Of a stretch of 64,000 bases of DNA, positions 1-8,432 are shown one piece after another. The stretch is from the NCBI RefSeq assembly GCF_003428645.1, contig NZ_QVQH01000018.1:1-64000 (forward strand), written 5' to 3'. Made by a program: the position numbers and the translations under genes. The first letter of the stretch is position 1, and every line of letters starts with the position of its first letter. Below the pieces are notes generated by a model, which did no database searches, had not been told where the DNA came from, and saw only the letters and a list, made by a program, of their open reading frames with translations. Origin of the DNA: Geodermatophilus marinus (GTDB taxonomy: Bacteria > Actinomycetota > Actinomycetes > Mycobacteriales > Geodermatophilaceae).

Positions 1-2
1 TC

Positions 3-143
3 ACCTTCGGCGAGCTCACCGACCGGATGGAACTGGCCCGCCACGGCGCCCACACCTTCTGGGGCCTGCTGACCCGCACCGCCGCCACCATCGCCGCGCA
101 CACCCTGCTACGGGTTCACGCCGCCGACCTGGGGGTTGCATAA
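3..143 (+). CDS. C-terminal fragment of a transposase-like protein (cut by window edge)
   Basis: An open frame enters from the left edge and ends at TAA 141-143. The 46 visible residues include the stretch ARHGAHTFWGLLTRTAATI, which resembles the C-terminal helix of DDE transposases (a short basic/aromatic segment followed by an alanine-rich helix). The catalytic part lies outside the window, so the family cannot be fixed; IS982-like or IS5-like are possible. A perfect hairpin overlaps the stop codon. The transposase call rests on general resemblance only. Confidence 0.45.
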   Translation, partial: TFGELTDRMELARHGAHTFWGLLTRTAATIAAHTLLRVHAADLGVA

Positions 144-153
144 GTCAACCCCC
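131..153. terminator. Perfect 8-bp hairpin over the transposase stop codon
   Basis: GGGGGTTG (131-138) pairs perfectly with CAACCCCC (146-153) around a 7-nt loop that contains the TAA stop. It could be a terminator or part of the end of an insertion sequence. The partner end lies outside the window. Confidence 0.45.
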
Positions 154-172
154 ATAACGCGCCTGAGGCCGG

Positions 173-691
173 TCAGAGCCGGTCGGTGGCCCGGCGCCCC
201 CGCGGTGCGGGCGGCGGGTCGGAGGGCGACACCCCCGCCGCCATGAGCGTGCTGATCATCCGCGCCGCGAACTCCACCTGCGGCAGGTCGCGGGTGGCGC
301 TGCGGGGCCGGGCGCGGAAGCCCAGGCCGCAGACCGTGCCGAACAGCTCCCCGCCGCCCGTCACCAGCGGGACGCCGATGTAGGCGGCGACCCCGGTCAG
401 CGGCCCCAGCCGGCGCGAGGCGTAGGCGGGGACCGCCGCGGTCACCGTCGCCGCGCGGGGGCCCTGCCCCACCGTCATGAGCTGGCAGAAGCTGTTCGCC
501 CACGGCAGCGCCGAGCCCGGCGGCAGGACGGCGGCCGGGTGGGCGTGCAGCACGACCTGCAGGTCGCCGACGACGCGGGTGACCGCCCACACGTCCCAGC
601 CGAGCTGCTCGTGCAGGAACTCCAGCGCGCCGCACGCCGCCCCCGGGAAGTCCTGCCAGGGGGCGACGTCGGTGATGCCCGGCCCCGCCAC
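173..691 (-). CDS. GAF domain-containing protein
   Basis: 172 residues, GTG start at 691. The protein is essentially a single GAF domain. The strand pair YIGVPLVTGGGELFGTVCGL (about residues 104-123) is the typical GAF core, and the N-terminal helix FLHEQLGWDVWAVTRVVGD fits the family. There is no output domain, so it probably binds a small ligand or senses redox state and acts on a partner. It starts 9 nt after the stop of the CsbD-like gene on the same strand, so the two are probably co-transcribed. The ligand cannot be inferred. The C-terminal tail is proline and arginine rich and likely disordered. Confidence 0.75.
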   Translation of the reverse strand: MAGPGITDVAPWQDFPGAACGALEFLHEQLGWDVWAVTRVVGDLQVVLHAHPAAVLPPGSALPWANSFCQLMTVGQGPRAATVTAAVPAYASRRLGPLTGVAAYIGVPLVTGGGELFGTVCGLGFRARPRSATRDLPQVEFAARMISTLMAAGVSPSDPPPAPRGRRATDRL

Positions 692-700
692 GTCCCCGGG

Positions 701-928
701 TCAGGAGCCCCGCCGGTGGTCGCGGAGGTCCTGCTGGGGGTCCCCTCCCGGGGCGACCTCCCGCTCGGCGTCCCCGCGCTCGGCGGCCTCCTCCTCGGCC
801 TCGCCCTCCAGGCGCCGGGCCTCCCCGGCGACCTGGGCGGCGGCGTCCCCGTGCGACTCCCCGTAGAGCTCCTCGGCCCGGCCGTAGAGCTCCTCGGCCT
901 TCGCCCTGGCCTTGTCCCAGATGCTCAT
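701..928 (-). CDS. CsbD-like small stress-response protein
   Basis: 75 residues, beginning MSIWDKARAKAEELYGRAEE. The short, highly charged, helix-forming sequence with repeated K/A-x-EEL-x-G units resembles the CsbD/YjbJ family of general-stress proteins, although the C-terminal half is unusually acidic (EGEAEEEAAERGD). No catalytic motif is visible. It lies 9 nt upstream of the GAF gene in the same orientation and probably shares its transcript. Family assignment is by composition and N-terminal pattern only. Confidence 0.6.
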   Translation of the reverse strand: MSIWDKARAKAEELYGRAEELYGESHGDAAAQVAGEARRLEGEAEEEAAERGDAEREVAPGGDPQQDLRDHRRGS

Positions 929-988
929 GGGCCCATCCTCCCGCGCGGGGGTGGGTCGGCGCAGCGGGTCCGGCCGCGCACCGCGGGC

Positions 989-2041
989 TCAGCGGTGCAC
1001 GGTGTCGCGGATCTCGCCCACCAGCTCCTCGAGGATGTCCTCGAGCGCGACCACGCCGACGACCTCGCCGACGACCTCGCCGTCCTCCAGCGCGCCGCCC
1101 TCCACGACGGCGGCGAACTGGGCGCCGCCGGCCTGCATCGTCTGCAGCGTCGAGCGCAGGTCACCCCGCGCCGGCACCCGGGGCAGCGGCCGGGTGATGT
1201 CGGCGACCCGGACGTCGGGCCGGCCCTCGTCGACCAGCACGTCCTTCACGTGCACGTACCCGGTGAAGGCGCCGTCCCGGACGACGGGGAAGCGGGAGAA
1301 GCCGGTCCGGGCGGCGGCCCGCTCGACGGCCGCCGCGGTGTCCCCGGCGTCCACGGTGGTCAGCGACGCGCGGGGGATGAGGACGGTGCGGGTGTCGCGG
1401 TCCTCCAGGGTCAGCGCGCCGGTGAGCAGGTCGTGCCCGCGCTCGTCGAGCAGCCCGCCCTCCCGCGACTGGTCGATCAGCCCGGCGACCTCGTCGCGGG
1501 TGAAGGAGCTGGTCACCTCGTCCTTGGGCTGCACCCGCAGCAGGCGCAGCGTGGCGTTGGCCAGGGCGTTGAGCAGCAGGATCACCGGCTTGAGCAGGGT
1601 GACCACCGCGCGCAGCGGCGGGGCCAGGGCCAGGGCCGCCCGGTCGGGGCCGGCCAGCGCGAGGTTCTTGGGCACCATCTCGCCGATCACCACGTGCAGG
1701 GCCACGACGAGGGTCAGCGCGATGACGAACGAGATGGGGTGCACCAGCGCCTCGGGGACGCTCACGGCCTCGAACGCCGGCTCCAGCAGGTGGGCGACGG
1801 CCGGCTCGCCGATGGCGCCCAGCCCCAGCGAGCAGACGGTGATGCCCAGCTGCGCTCCGGCCATCATCAGGGAGACCTGCTCCATCGCCCCCAGCGTCGT
1901 CCGGGCGCGCCGGGACCCGGCCTCGGCCAGCGGCTCGATGGACGAGCGGCGGGCGGAGATGAGCGCGAACTCGGCCCCCACGAAGAAGGCGTTGGCCAGC
2001 AGCAGCACGACGGCGACCAGCACCCCGACCCAGTCACCCAC
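989..2041 (-). CDS. CNNM/DUF21 and CBS-domain membrane protein (hemolysin C/CorC family)
   Basis: 350 residues. The N-terminal DUF21/CNNM domain (about 1-190) has hydrophobic segments such as VGVLVAVVLLLANAFFVGAE and the family motif GEMVPKNLAL. A CBS pair follows (about 200-335), with ALEDRDTRTVLIPRASL and EVVGVVALEDILEELVGEI as recognisable CBS elements. The usual C-terminal CorC_HlyC transporter-associated domain is absent. Family members are linked to Mg2+ or other divalent cation transport or regulation; substrate is not deducible here. The start overlaps the stop of the upstream paralogue by 8 nt, so the two form an operon and may heterodimerise. Confidence 0.88.
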   Translation of the reverse strand: MGDWVGVLVAVVLLLANAFFVGAEFALISARRSSIEPLAEAGSRRARTTLGAMEQVSLMMAGAQLGITVCSLGLGAIGEPAVAHLLEPAFEAVSVPEALVHPISFVIALTLVVALHVVIGEMVPKNLALAGPDRAALALAPPLRAVVTLLKPVILLLNALANATLRLLRVQPKDEVTSSFTRDEVAGLIDQSREGGLLDERGHDLLTGALTLEDRDTRTVLIPRASLTTVDAGDTAAAVERAAARTGFSRFPVVRDGAFTGYVHVKDVLVDEGRPDVRVADITRPLPRVPARGDLRSTLQTMQAGGAQFAAVVEGGALEDGEVVGEVVGVVALEDILEELVGEIRDTVHR

Positions 2042-3419
2042 GGGAGGCCTCCTCGACCGTCTCGGACGCCGGGACCGCGCCGACGCGCGCCCGGTCCACC
2101 CGGGTGCCGTCCAGCCGCTGCACCTCGACCCAGACCCCGCCCAGGTGCCCCTCGGCCTCGCCGGCCAGCTCGGGGGGCAGCGGGCGCACCGCCGTCACCC
2201 GGTCACCGGCCTCGGGGATGCGGCCCAGGTGGTGCAGGACCAGCCCGCCCACCGTCTCGTAGTGCCGGTCGGCCGGGACGGCCAGCCCGGTCAGCGCGCT
2301 CACCTCGTCCGGGCGCAGCAGCCCGGAGACCGACCACGAGCCGTCCCCCAGGTCCACGGCCTCCGGCTCGGGCTCCTCGTCGTGCTCGTCGGAGACGGCG
2401 CCGACCAGCTCCTCGACCAGGTCCTCGACGGTGACGACGCCGTCCGTGCCGCCGTACTCGTCGACCACCACCGCCATCTGCAGGCCGCCGCGGCGCAGGT
2501 CCACGAGCAGCTCGTCGAGCTGGCGGGAGGTCGGCACGAACATCGCCGGCACCATCACCTGCTCCACCGGGACGTCGGAGCGCTGCGCGCGCTCGACGCC
2601 GAGCGCGTGTTTCACGTGGACCATCCCGACGACGTCGTCCGCGCCCGCGCCCGCGACGACGGGGAACCGCGAGTGCCCGGACTCCCGGGCCGTGGCGAGC
2701 ACCGCCGCGACCGGGGCGTCCACCGGGACGGTGGTCATCCGGATCCGCGGGGTGGCGACGTCGCTGGCCCGCAGCTCGCCGAAGGCCAGCCCGCGCTCGA
2801 GCAGCGTGGCGGTCCCCTCGGGCAGGGTCCCGACGGCCCGGGAGCGGCGGACCAGGGAGGTCAGCTCCTCCGGGGACCGCGCCGAGGCCAGCTCCTCCTG
2901 CGGCTCGACCCCGAAGACCCGCCGCAGGATGGCGTTGGCCCAGCCGTTGAGCAGCCGGATGACCAGCGCGGTCGACCGGGTGAACCCGCGCTGGAAGCCG
3001 GAGACGGCGCGGGCCACGCGCAGCGGGTCGGCGATCGCCAGGTTCTTGGGCACCAGCTCGCCGAACACCATGGTGAGCGCGGTCGCCAGCACCAGGGCCA
3101 GGGTGATGGAGACCGAGCGGGCGGCGGCGCCGGAGAGCCCGACGCCCTCCAGCGGGCCGCGCAGCAGCGCGGCGATCGAGGGCTCGGCGACGAAGCCGAT
3201 GGCCAGGTTGGTCACCGTGATGCCGAGCTGGGCGCCCGACAGCTGGGTCGAGAGCGTGCGCAGGGCGGCGAGGACGCCGGGCGCCCGGCGGTCACCCTCC
3301 TGGACGCGGCGCTCGACCGTGGCGCGGTCCACGGTGACGAGGGCGAACTCGAAGGCAACGAACCCGGCGCAGGCGAGCACCAGCAGGACGCCGACGAGGA
3401 CGAGCAACCACTCGATCAC
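2034..3419 (-). CDS. CNNM/DUF21, CBS and CorC_HlyC-domain membrane protein
   Basis: 461 residues. Order of domains: DUF21 membrane domain (about 1-200; motif GELVPKNLAI), CBS pair (about 205-345; DVATPRIRMTTVPVD and DEYGGTDGVVTVEDLVEELV) and a C-terminal CorC_HlyC domain (about 365-440; DGSWSVSGLLRPDEVSALTG). This is the complete architecture of the family linked to divalent cation efflux or homeostasis. Its 3' end overlaps the start of the shorter paralogue at 989-2041. The two-gene paralogue operon is common in actinobacteria. The ATG at 3419 precedes a good hydrophobic segment. Confidence 0.9.
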   Translation of the reverse strand: MIEWLLVLVGVLLVLACAGFVAFEFALVTVDRATVERRVQEGDRRAPGVLAALRTLSTQLSGAQLGITVTNLAIGFVAEPSIAALLRGPLEGVGLSGAAARSVSITLALVLATALTMVFGELVPKNLAIADPLRVARAVSGFQRGFTRSTALVIRLLNGWANAILRRVFGVEPQEELASARSPEELTSLVRRSRAVGTLPEGTATLLERGLAFGELRASDVATPRIRMTTVPVDAPVAAVLATARESGHSRFPVVAGAGADDVVGMVHVKHALGVERAQRSDVPVEQVMVPAMFVPTSRQLDELLVDLRRGGLQMAVVVDEYGGTDGVVTVEDLVEELVGAVSDEHDEEPEPEAVDLGDGSWSVSGLLRPDEVSALTGLAVPADRHYETVGGLVLHHLGRIPEAGDRVTAVRPLPPELAGEAEGHLGGVWVEVQRLDGTRVDRARVGAVPASETVEEASRG

Positions 3420-3485
3420 CGGGTGCCGCCCGGCGGGAGGTCAGGGGAAGGGGGATGGTGAGGCAGCGCCGTCACGGCGTCGGGA

Positions 3486-3737
3486 TCAACCTCCGGCGAA
3501 CGGGGGCAGCACGTCGACGACCACCCCGGGTTGCAGTTTCAACGAGCGGTCGCGGGTCTGTGTTCCGTCGACCAGGAACGAGCAGGCGGTGAGCACCCGC
3601 TCCAGGCGCTCGCCGTGCGCGGCCACGACCTGCTCGACCAGCTCGGCGAGGGTGCCGGCGGTGCGGGTCTCGGTGTCGACGCCGGCGGCCGCCCGGGCAC
3701 CGGCGAAGTACCGCACCGTGACGGCGGGAGCGGCCAC
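3486..3737 (-). CDS. moaD: MoaD/ThiS-type sulfur carrier (molybdopterin synthase small subunit)
   Basis: 83 residues, GTG start at 3737, two bases after the moaA stop. The fold signature is VTVRYFAGARAAAGV at the N-terminus, and the protein ends in PPFAGG. The terminal Gly-Gly is the site that is adenylated and thiocarboxylated before sulfur transfer to precursor Z/cPMP. A MoaE-type large subunit is not in the window. It is translationally close to moaA, so both act in Moco synthesis, which fits the molybdo-hydroxylase genes at 52.7-56.6 kb and XdhC at 12.8 kb. The GTG start places the beta-strand at the very N-terminus, as expected. Confidence 0.85.
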   Translation of the reverse strand: MAAPAVTVRYFAGARAAAGVDTETRTAGTLAELVEQVVAAHGERLERVLTACSFLVDGTQTRDRSLKLQPGVVVDVLPPFAGG

Positions 3738-3739
3738 GC

Positions 3740-4792
3740 TCAGCCCCCGATGGCCGACATCGGCCGGGACGGCTGCAGGAAGCTCGGGTCGTCGATGCCG
3801 TGGCCGGGCAGCTTGGCGAGGGTGGCGATCCGCCAGCGGTCGGCCAGCTCGGCGTCGGTGGCGCCGGCGCGCATCGGCGTCCGCAGGTCGGACTCCTCGC
3901 GGGCGAACAGGCAGTTGCGGACCTGCCCGTCGGCGGTCAGCCGGGTGCGGTCGCAGGTGCCGCAGAACGAGCGGGTGACCGAGGCGATGACGCCGACCGT
4001 CGCCGGGCCACCGTCGACCAGCCAGCGCTCGGCCGGCGCCGAGCCGCGCTCCTCGGTGTCCGGGGTCAGCGCGTGCGCCGCCGAGAGCCGCTCGAGGATG
4101 TCCTCGGCGGTGACCATCTCCCCGCGGGTCCACGCGTGGTGGGCGTCCAGCGGCATCTGCTCGATGAACCGCAGCTGGTAGCCATGCTCCAGGCAGTAGT
4201 CGAGCAGCGGGACGGCGTCCTGCTCGTTCATCCCGCGCAGCAGGACGGCGTTGACCTTCACCGGGGTCAGCCCGGCGTCGCGGGCGGCGGCCAGGCCGGC
4301 CAGGACGTCGTCCAGCCGGTCGCGGTGGGTGAGCTGCCTGAAGCGGTCCCGGTCGAGGGTGTCGAGGCTGACGTTGATCCGGTCCAGGCCGGCCGCGGCG
4401 AGCGCCTGGGCGACCCGGGCCAAACCGATCGCGTTGGTGGTCAGGCTGACCTCGGGCCGCGGGGCGAGCGCCGTGGCGGCCTGCACGATGCCGACCAGGC
4501 CGGGCCGCAGCAGCGGCTCGCCGCCGGTGAAGCGCACCTCGCGGATGCCCAGCTGCTCGACGCCGATGCGCACCAGCCGGGCGACCTCGTCGTCGGTGAG
4601 CACCTCCACCTTGGGCAGCCAGTCCAGGCCCTCCGGCGGCATGCAGTAGCTGCACCGCAGGTTGCAGCGGTCGGTGAGCGAGACCCGGAGGTCGGTGGCG
4701 ACCCGGCCGTGCCGGTCGACCAGGCCGCCGGTGCCCGGGACCGGGTCCGGCCGGCGCGGGACCGGGTCGGGCAGCGGCGTCGGCGAGGTCAC
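3740..4792 (-). CDS. moaA: GTP 3',8-cyclase MoaA (radical SAM)
   Basis: 350 residues. This enzyme makes the first Moco intermediate from GTP with MoaC. The N-terminal radical SAM motif is C43-x3-C47-x2-C50 (DRCNLRCSYCMPP). The second [4Fe-4S] cluster is marked by SFCGTCDRTRL and a following NCLFA. The protein ends in SAIGG, and the C-terminal Gly-Gly is conserved and functionally important in MoaA. Other family marks are FTGGEPLLRPGL and NVSLDTLDRDRF. It is followed directly by moaD. A proline-rich 20-residue N-terminal extension precedes the core. Confidence 0.95.
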   Translation of the reverse strand: MTSPTPLPDPVPRRPDPVPGTGGLVDRHGRVATDLRVSLTDRCNLRCSYCMPPEGLDWLPKVEVLTDDEVARLVRIGVEQLGIREVRFTGGEPLLRPGLVGIVQAATALAPRPEVSLTTNAIGLARVAQALAAAGLDRINVSLDTLDRDRFRQLTHRDRLDDVLAGLAAARDAGLTPVKVNAVLLRGMNEQDAVPLLDYCLEHGYQLRFIEQMPLDAHHAWTRGEMVTAEDILERLSAAHALTPDTEERGSAPAERWLVDGGPATVGVIASVTRSFCGTCDRTRLTADGQVRNCLFAREESDLRTPMRAGATDAELADRWRIATLAKLPGHGIDDPSFLQPSRPMSAIGG

Positions 4793-4964
4793 GCCCCGAA
4801 TGTAGTGGCGGAAGGCCGGTCCGTGCCCCTCCCCGGACAGGGGACGGCGCCGGACGGGAAAGCCGGGGCGCCGGGCCGGCCGGCGTTGCTACCGTCGCGG
4901 GGCCACCCGAGTGACCTGCGGGCCGACCGCACTCGCCTGTGGCCAGGAAGCGCGAGAACCTCCC

Positions 4965-6218
4965 GTGTCACCCCGCACCGTCCTCGGTCCCTACGTCCGC
5001 CTGTTCGCCGTGCCCGGGTCCCGGGCCTTCTCCTTCGCCGGGTGGGTCGCCCGGCTGCCCATCCCGATGCTCGGGCTCGGCGCCGTGCTGCTGGTCGCCG
5101 GCCGGACGGGCAGCTACGCCCTGGCCGGGGCGGTCTCGGGCACCCTGGCGCTGAGCTTCTCCGTGGCCAGCCCGCAGTGGGCCCGGGCCATGGACCGCCG
5201 CGGCCAGGGCGCGGTGCTGCGCTGGGCCATGACGGCCTACGCGAGTTCCGGGGTCGCCTTCGTCGCCGCCGTGACCGCCGGCGCGCCGGTGTGGAGCTGG
5301 TTCGTGCTGGCCGCGCTGTGCGGGGCCAGCGGGCCCAACATCGGCTCGCTGGTCCGCGCCCGCTGGGCCGCGGCCCTGGAGGACGCGCAGCGCCGGCAGA
5401 CCGCGTTCGCCCTCGAGGCCGTCGTCGACGAGGTCGTCTTCGTGGTCGGGCCCCCGCTGGTCACGCTCCTGGCCACCCTCGTCGCGCCGCCGGCCGGCTT
5501 CCTCACCGGGATCACGCTGGGCGCGCTGGGCGGGTTCTGGCTGGCCGGCCAGCGGGGCTCCGAGCCGGTGCCCCAGCCACCCGACCCCGACGCGCCGACC
5601 CGCCGCTGGGCCGCCCTGAACCGGGCGGTGCTCGTGGTCTCGGCCACCTACCTCGCCATCGGGGCGGTCTTCGGCGCCGTGGACGTCGTCGTCATCGGGT
5701 TCGCCGAGGTGGAGGGCGTGCCGGCCCTCGCCGGGCTGGCGCTCGCGGTCTTCGCCGGCGGCAGCCTGCTCGCCGGGCTGGTCTACGGGGTGGCCCGGCT
5801 GCCCGGGGGTCTGGACGCGCGGTTCCTGGGGACCGCGGTCTTCTTCGCCCTCGCCGTCCAGCTGCTGTGGGGGGTCGGGTCGATCGCCGTCCTCGTGGGG
5901 GTCGGGTTCGTCGCCGGGCTGGCCATCGCGCCGGTCCTGGTCTCCGGGACGTCGCTGGTCGAGGCGCGGGTCCCCCGGTCGGCGCTGACCGAGGCGCTGT
6001 CGTGGACCACCACCGGGCTGACCCTCGGGATCACGGCCGGGTCGGCGCTGGCCGGGGCCGCCGTCGACGCCTGGGGCGCGGAGGCGGCGTTCGCCGTCCC
6101 CGCGCTCGGCGCCGCGCTGGCCGGGCTGGTGGCCCTGGCCGGTGCCCCGCTGCTGCGCCGCTGCGCAAGGCCGCGCGCCGTGCCGGTCCCCGCCGACGTC
6201 GCCCGGGAGACCCTGTGA
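4965..6218 (+). CDS. MFS transporter
   Basis: About 417 residues from GTG 4965. About 12 hydrophobic segments are visible (for example LGLGAVLLVAGRTGSYALAG and VLVGVGFVAGLAIAPVLVSG), matching a major facilitator of the small-drug/YfcJ-like type. The substrate is unknown. A GTG at 4911 would add 18 residues without family-like features, so the internal GTG is preferred. The 3' end overlaps the acetyltransferase start (GTGA, 6215-6218), so they are translationally coupled; export and acetylation of small amines or drugs would be a natural pairing, but that is inference. Confidence 0.82.
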   Translation: MSPRTVLGPYVRLFAVPGSRAFSFAGWVARLPIPMLGLGAVLLVAGRTGSYALAGAVSGTLALSFSVASPQWARAMDRRGQGAVLRWAMTAYASSGVAFVAAVTAGAPVWSWFVLAALCGASGPNIGSLVRARWAAALEDAQRRQTAFALEAVVDEVVFVVGPPLVTLLATLVAPPAGFLTGITLGALGGFWLAGQRGSEPVPQPPDPDAPTRRWAALNRAVLVVSATYLAIGAVFGAVDVVVIGFAEVEGVPALAGLALAVFAGGSLLAGLVYGVARLPGGLDARFLGTAVFFALAVQLLWGVGSIAVLVGVGFVAGLAIAPVLVSGTSLVEARVPRSALTEALSWTTTGLTLGITAGSALAGAAVDAWGAEAAFAVPALGAALAGLVALAGAPLLRRCARPRAVPVPADVARETL

Positions 6219-7396
6219 TCGTCACCGTGCGGCCGCTGGCCGACGACGAGCTGGCGGCCGCGTGGGAGCTGGGCCGGTTGGCCTTCGGTGGCCCCGTCCC
6301 GCCCCCGGACTGGGCGCTTCGGCCGGTCGACGGCCTGCTGCGGCTGGGCGCCTTCGACGCGCGCGGCCGGCTGGTCGGCAAGGCCACCGACACCGGTCAC
6401 CACCAGTGGTGGGGCGGCCGGGCGGTGGCGACCGCGGACGTCGGCGGGGTCGCCGTCCTGCCCGAGCATCGGGGCGCGGGCGTGGCCCGCGCACTGCTCG
6501 CCGACCTGCTCGCCCGCGGCCGCGAGCGGGGTGCTGCGGTCAGCGCGCTCTTCCCGACCGTCTCGGGGCTCTACCGGCGGCTGGGCTGGGAGGTCGTGGG
6601 TGCGCTGCAGCGGGCAGAGCTGGACGCCGCGTCGCTGCCGTCGGGCCCGGTGCCCGGCGTCGAGGTGCGCCCGGGCGAGCCGGCCGACCTCGCGGTGGCC
6701 GACGTCCTCTACGAGACCCTCGCCCGGCCGCGGGCCGGGCTGCTCACCCGTCGCGGCGGCGCGTTCGACCTGCCGCACGAGGGCCGGTGGCCCGAGGACG
6801 TGGACGGCGTCACGGTCGCCGAGCAGAGCGGGGTCCCCACCGGCGTCCTGGTGTACGAGCGCGGGTCCGGCTACGGGCCCGAGGCGCGGCTGACCGTGCA
6901 CGACCTGCTCGCGGTCACCCCCGAGGCGGCGCGGGCGCTGGTCGGCGTGCTGGCCGGCTGGCGCACGGTGACCCGCACCGTGCGGGTACCGCTGCTGGCC
7001 GGTGACGCGGTGGCCGGCGTGCTGCCGCTCGAGCGCTCACCAGGAGGGCCCGGGGCGGTGTTCATGCACCGGCCGGTCGACGTGGTGCGCGCGGTCGCCG
7101 ACCGCGGCTGGCCGGCCCACGTGCGCGGGCGGGTGGCGTTCACGCTGCTCGACCCGGTCGTGACGGAGAACACCGGGGCGTGGGAGCTGGAGCTCGCCGA
7201 CGGCGCCGGGGAGTTGCGCCGTGCCGGCCGCGAGCCGGGGCTGACCCTCGACGTCCGCGCGTTCGCGCAGCTCTACTGCGGGGTCACCACCGGGCACGCC
7301 GCGGCGCTGGCCGGGCTGGTGACCGGTCCGGACGACCCGGCCGCGCTGGACCTGCTCGCCGCCGGGCCGCGGGCCGAGCTGCTCGACTACTTCTAG
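6215..7396 (+). CDS. Eis-family GNAT N-acetyltransferase
   Basis: 393 residues, the usual size of Eis proteins (about 400). The N-terminal GNAT domain contains VGGVAVLPEHRGAGVARALL, the acetyl-CoA pyrophosphate-binding loop (R/Q-x-x-G-x-G/A type). The middle GNAT-like half is followed by an SCP2-like C-terminal domain, and the chain ends LLDYF. In characterised Eis proteins the C-terminal carboxylate takes part in catalysis, and here the end is intact. Eis enzymes acetylate amines, including aminoglycosides, at several positions. The start overlaps the MFS stop. Confidence 0.85.
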   Translation: MIVTVRPLADDELAAAWELGRLAFGGPVPPPDWALRPVDGLLRLGAFDARGRLVGKATDTGHHQWWGGRAVATADVGGVAVLPEHRGAGVARALLADLLARGRERGAAVSALFPTVSGLYRRLGWEVVGALQRAELDAASLPSGPVPGVEVRPGEPADLAVADVLYETLARPRAGLLTRRGGAFDLPHEGRWPEDVDGVTVAEQSGVPTGVLVYERGSGYGPEARLTVHDLLAVTPEAARALVGVLAGWRTVTRTVRVPLLAGDAVAGVLPLERSPGGPGAVFMHRPVDVVRAVADRGWPAHVRGRVAFTLLDPVVTENTGAWELELADGAGELRRAGREPGLTLDVRAFAQLYCGVTTGHAAALAGLVTGPDDPAALDLLAAGPRAELLDYF

Positions 7397-7498
7397 CGGG
7401 CCGGTTGAGCGCCGGGCGCTCGGGTAGGTCGTGAGTCGGCAGGTTGTGCGCGACCTGATGCGCGCGCCACGCCCCACCCGTCAGCGAGAGGAGCCCCC

Positions 7499-8338
7499 GT
7501 GGCCACCGTGCCCACGATCCGGCTGAACAACGGCGTCGAGATCCCGCAGCTCGGCTTCGGTGTCTACCAGGTCCCGCCCGAGGACACCGCCGAGGCGGTC
7601 GGCGCCGCCCTGGAGATCGGCTACCGGCACATCGACACCGCGGAGATGTACGGCAACGAGAAGGGCGTCGGCGAGGCCATCGCCCGCTCGGGCATCGACC
7701 GCGGCGAGGTCTTCGTCACCAGCAAGCTGAACAACGGCTTCCACCGCCGGGCCGACGCGCTGCGCGCCTTCGACCAGACGCTGGCCGACCTCGGCACCGA
7801 CCACCTGGACCTGTTCCTCGTCCACTGGCCGCTGCCGACGATCGACGTGGACTACGTCGAGACCTGGAAGGCCATGGAGGAGATCTACGCCTCCGGCCGC
7901 TGCCGGGCCATCGGCGTCTCCAACTTCCAGCCGCACCACCTGCGCCGGCTGTTCGCCGAGACCGAGGTCCGGCCCGCGGTCAACCAGATCGAGGTGCACC
8001 CGTACCTCGCCAACGACGAGGCGCGCACCTTCGGCGCCGAGCACGAGATCGTCACCGAGGCCTGGTCGCCGATCGCGCAGGGCAAGGTGCTCGACGACCC
8101 GGCGATCACCGAGGTCGCCCGGGCGGTCGGCCGCACCCCGGCCCAGGTCGTGCTCCGCTGGCACGTGCAGCGCGGCGACGTGGTGTTCCCGAAGTCGGTG
8201 ACCCGCTCCCGCATGGAGGAGAACTTCGCGCTGTTCGACTTCGAGCTCGACGAGGGGCAGATGGCCACGCTCACCGCGCTCGACCGCGGCGAGCGCACCG
8301 GCCCCGACCCGGACACGTTCGACTTCGTCCCCGGCTGA
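7499..8338 (+). CDS. Aldo/keto reductase
   Basis: 279 residues, GTG start at 7499 behind AGCGAGAGGAGC. This is an NADPH-dependent TIM-barrel oxidoreductase of the AKR5-like (2,5-diketogluconate reductase) type. The catalytic tetrad is visible: Asp in HIDTAEMYGN, Tyr in the same motif, Lys in FVTSKLNN and His in LFLVHWPLP. The family motif AIGVSNFQPHHL and the C-terminal cofactor motif VVFPKSVTRSRMEENF are also present. It stands alone between the Eis gene and a convergent DUF3097 gene. Substrate cannot be predicted. Confidence 0.92.
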   Translation: MATVPTIRLNNGVEIPQLGFGVYQVPPEDTAEAVGAALEIGYRHIDTAEMYGNEKGVGEAIARSGIDRGEVFVTSKLNNGFHRRADALRAFDQTLADLGTDHLDLFLVHWPLPTIDVDYVETWKAMEEIYASGRCRAIGVSNFQPHHLRRLFAETEVRPAVNQIEVHPYLANDEARTFGAEHEIVTEAWSPIAQGKVLDDPAITEVARAVGRTPAQVVLRWHVQRGDVVFPKSVTRSRMEENFALFDFELDEGQMATLTALDRGERTGPDPDTFDFVPG

Positions 8339-8351
8339 GCCGGACCGGCCC

Positions 8352-8423
8352 CCCGGGACGTGCGAGATCGCGTGAGCCCGCACGTCCCGGGCGGGGCGGG
8401 ACCGCCGGGATCGCGCGATCTCG
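8352..8423. terminator. Competing hairpins between convergent genes
   Basis: A perfect 13-bp stem (8352-8364 with 8379-8391) lies just after the aldo/keto reductase. Its loop-side sequence CGAGATCGCG (8363-8372) can instead pair with CGCGATCTCG (8414-8423). The region separates two convergent genes and probably works as a bidirectional terminator. Confidence 0.55.
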
Positions 8424-8432
8424 GCGGGGGCT

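Noticed and set aside
912..3461. Very long plus-strand frame opposite the CNNM/CBS genes
   Set aside because: It is the antisense of two clear membrane-protein genes; its translation is low-complexity Ser/Arg/Thr, typical of high-GC shadow frames.
3800..7396. A single 1198-residue plus-strand protein spanning moaA antisense, the MFS gene and Eis
   Set aside because: Only the 3' third (from 6215) is family-like; the rest is antisense or out-of-frame sequence without stops because of high GC.
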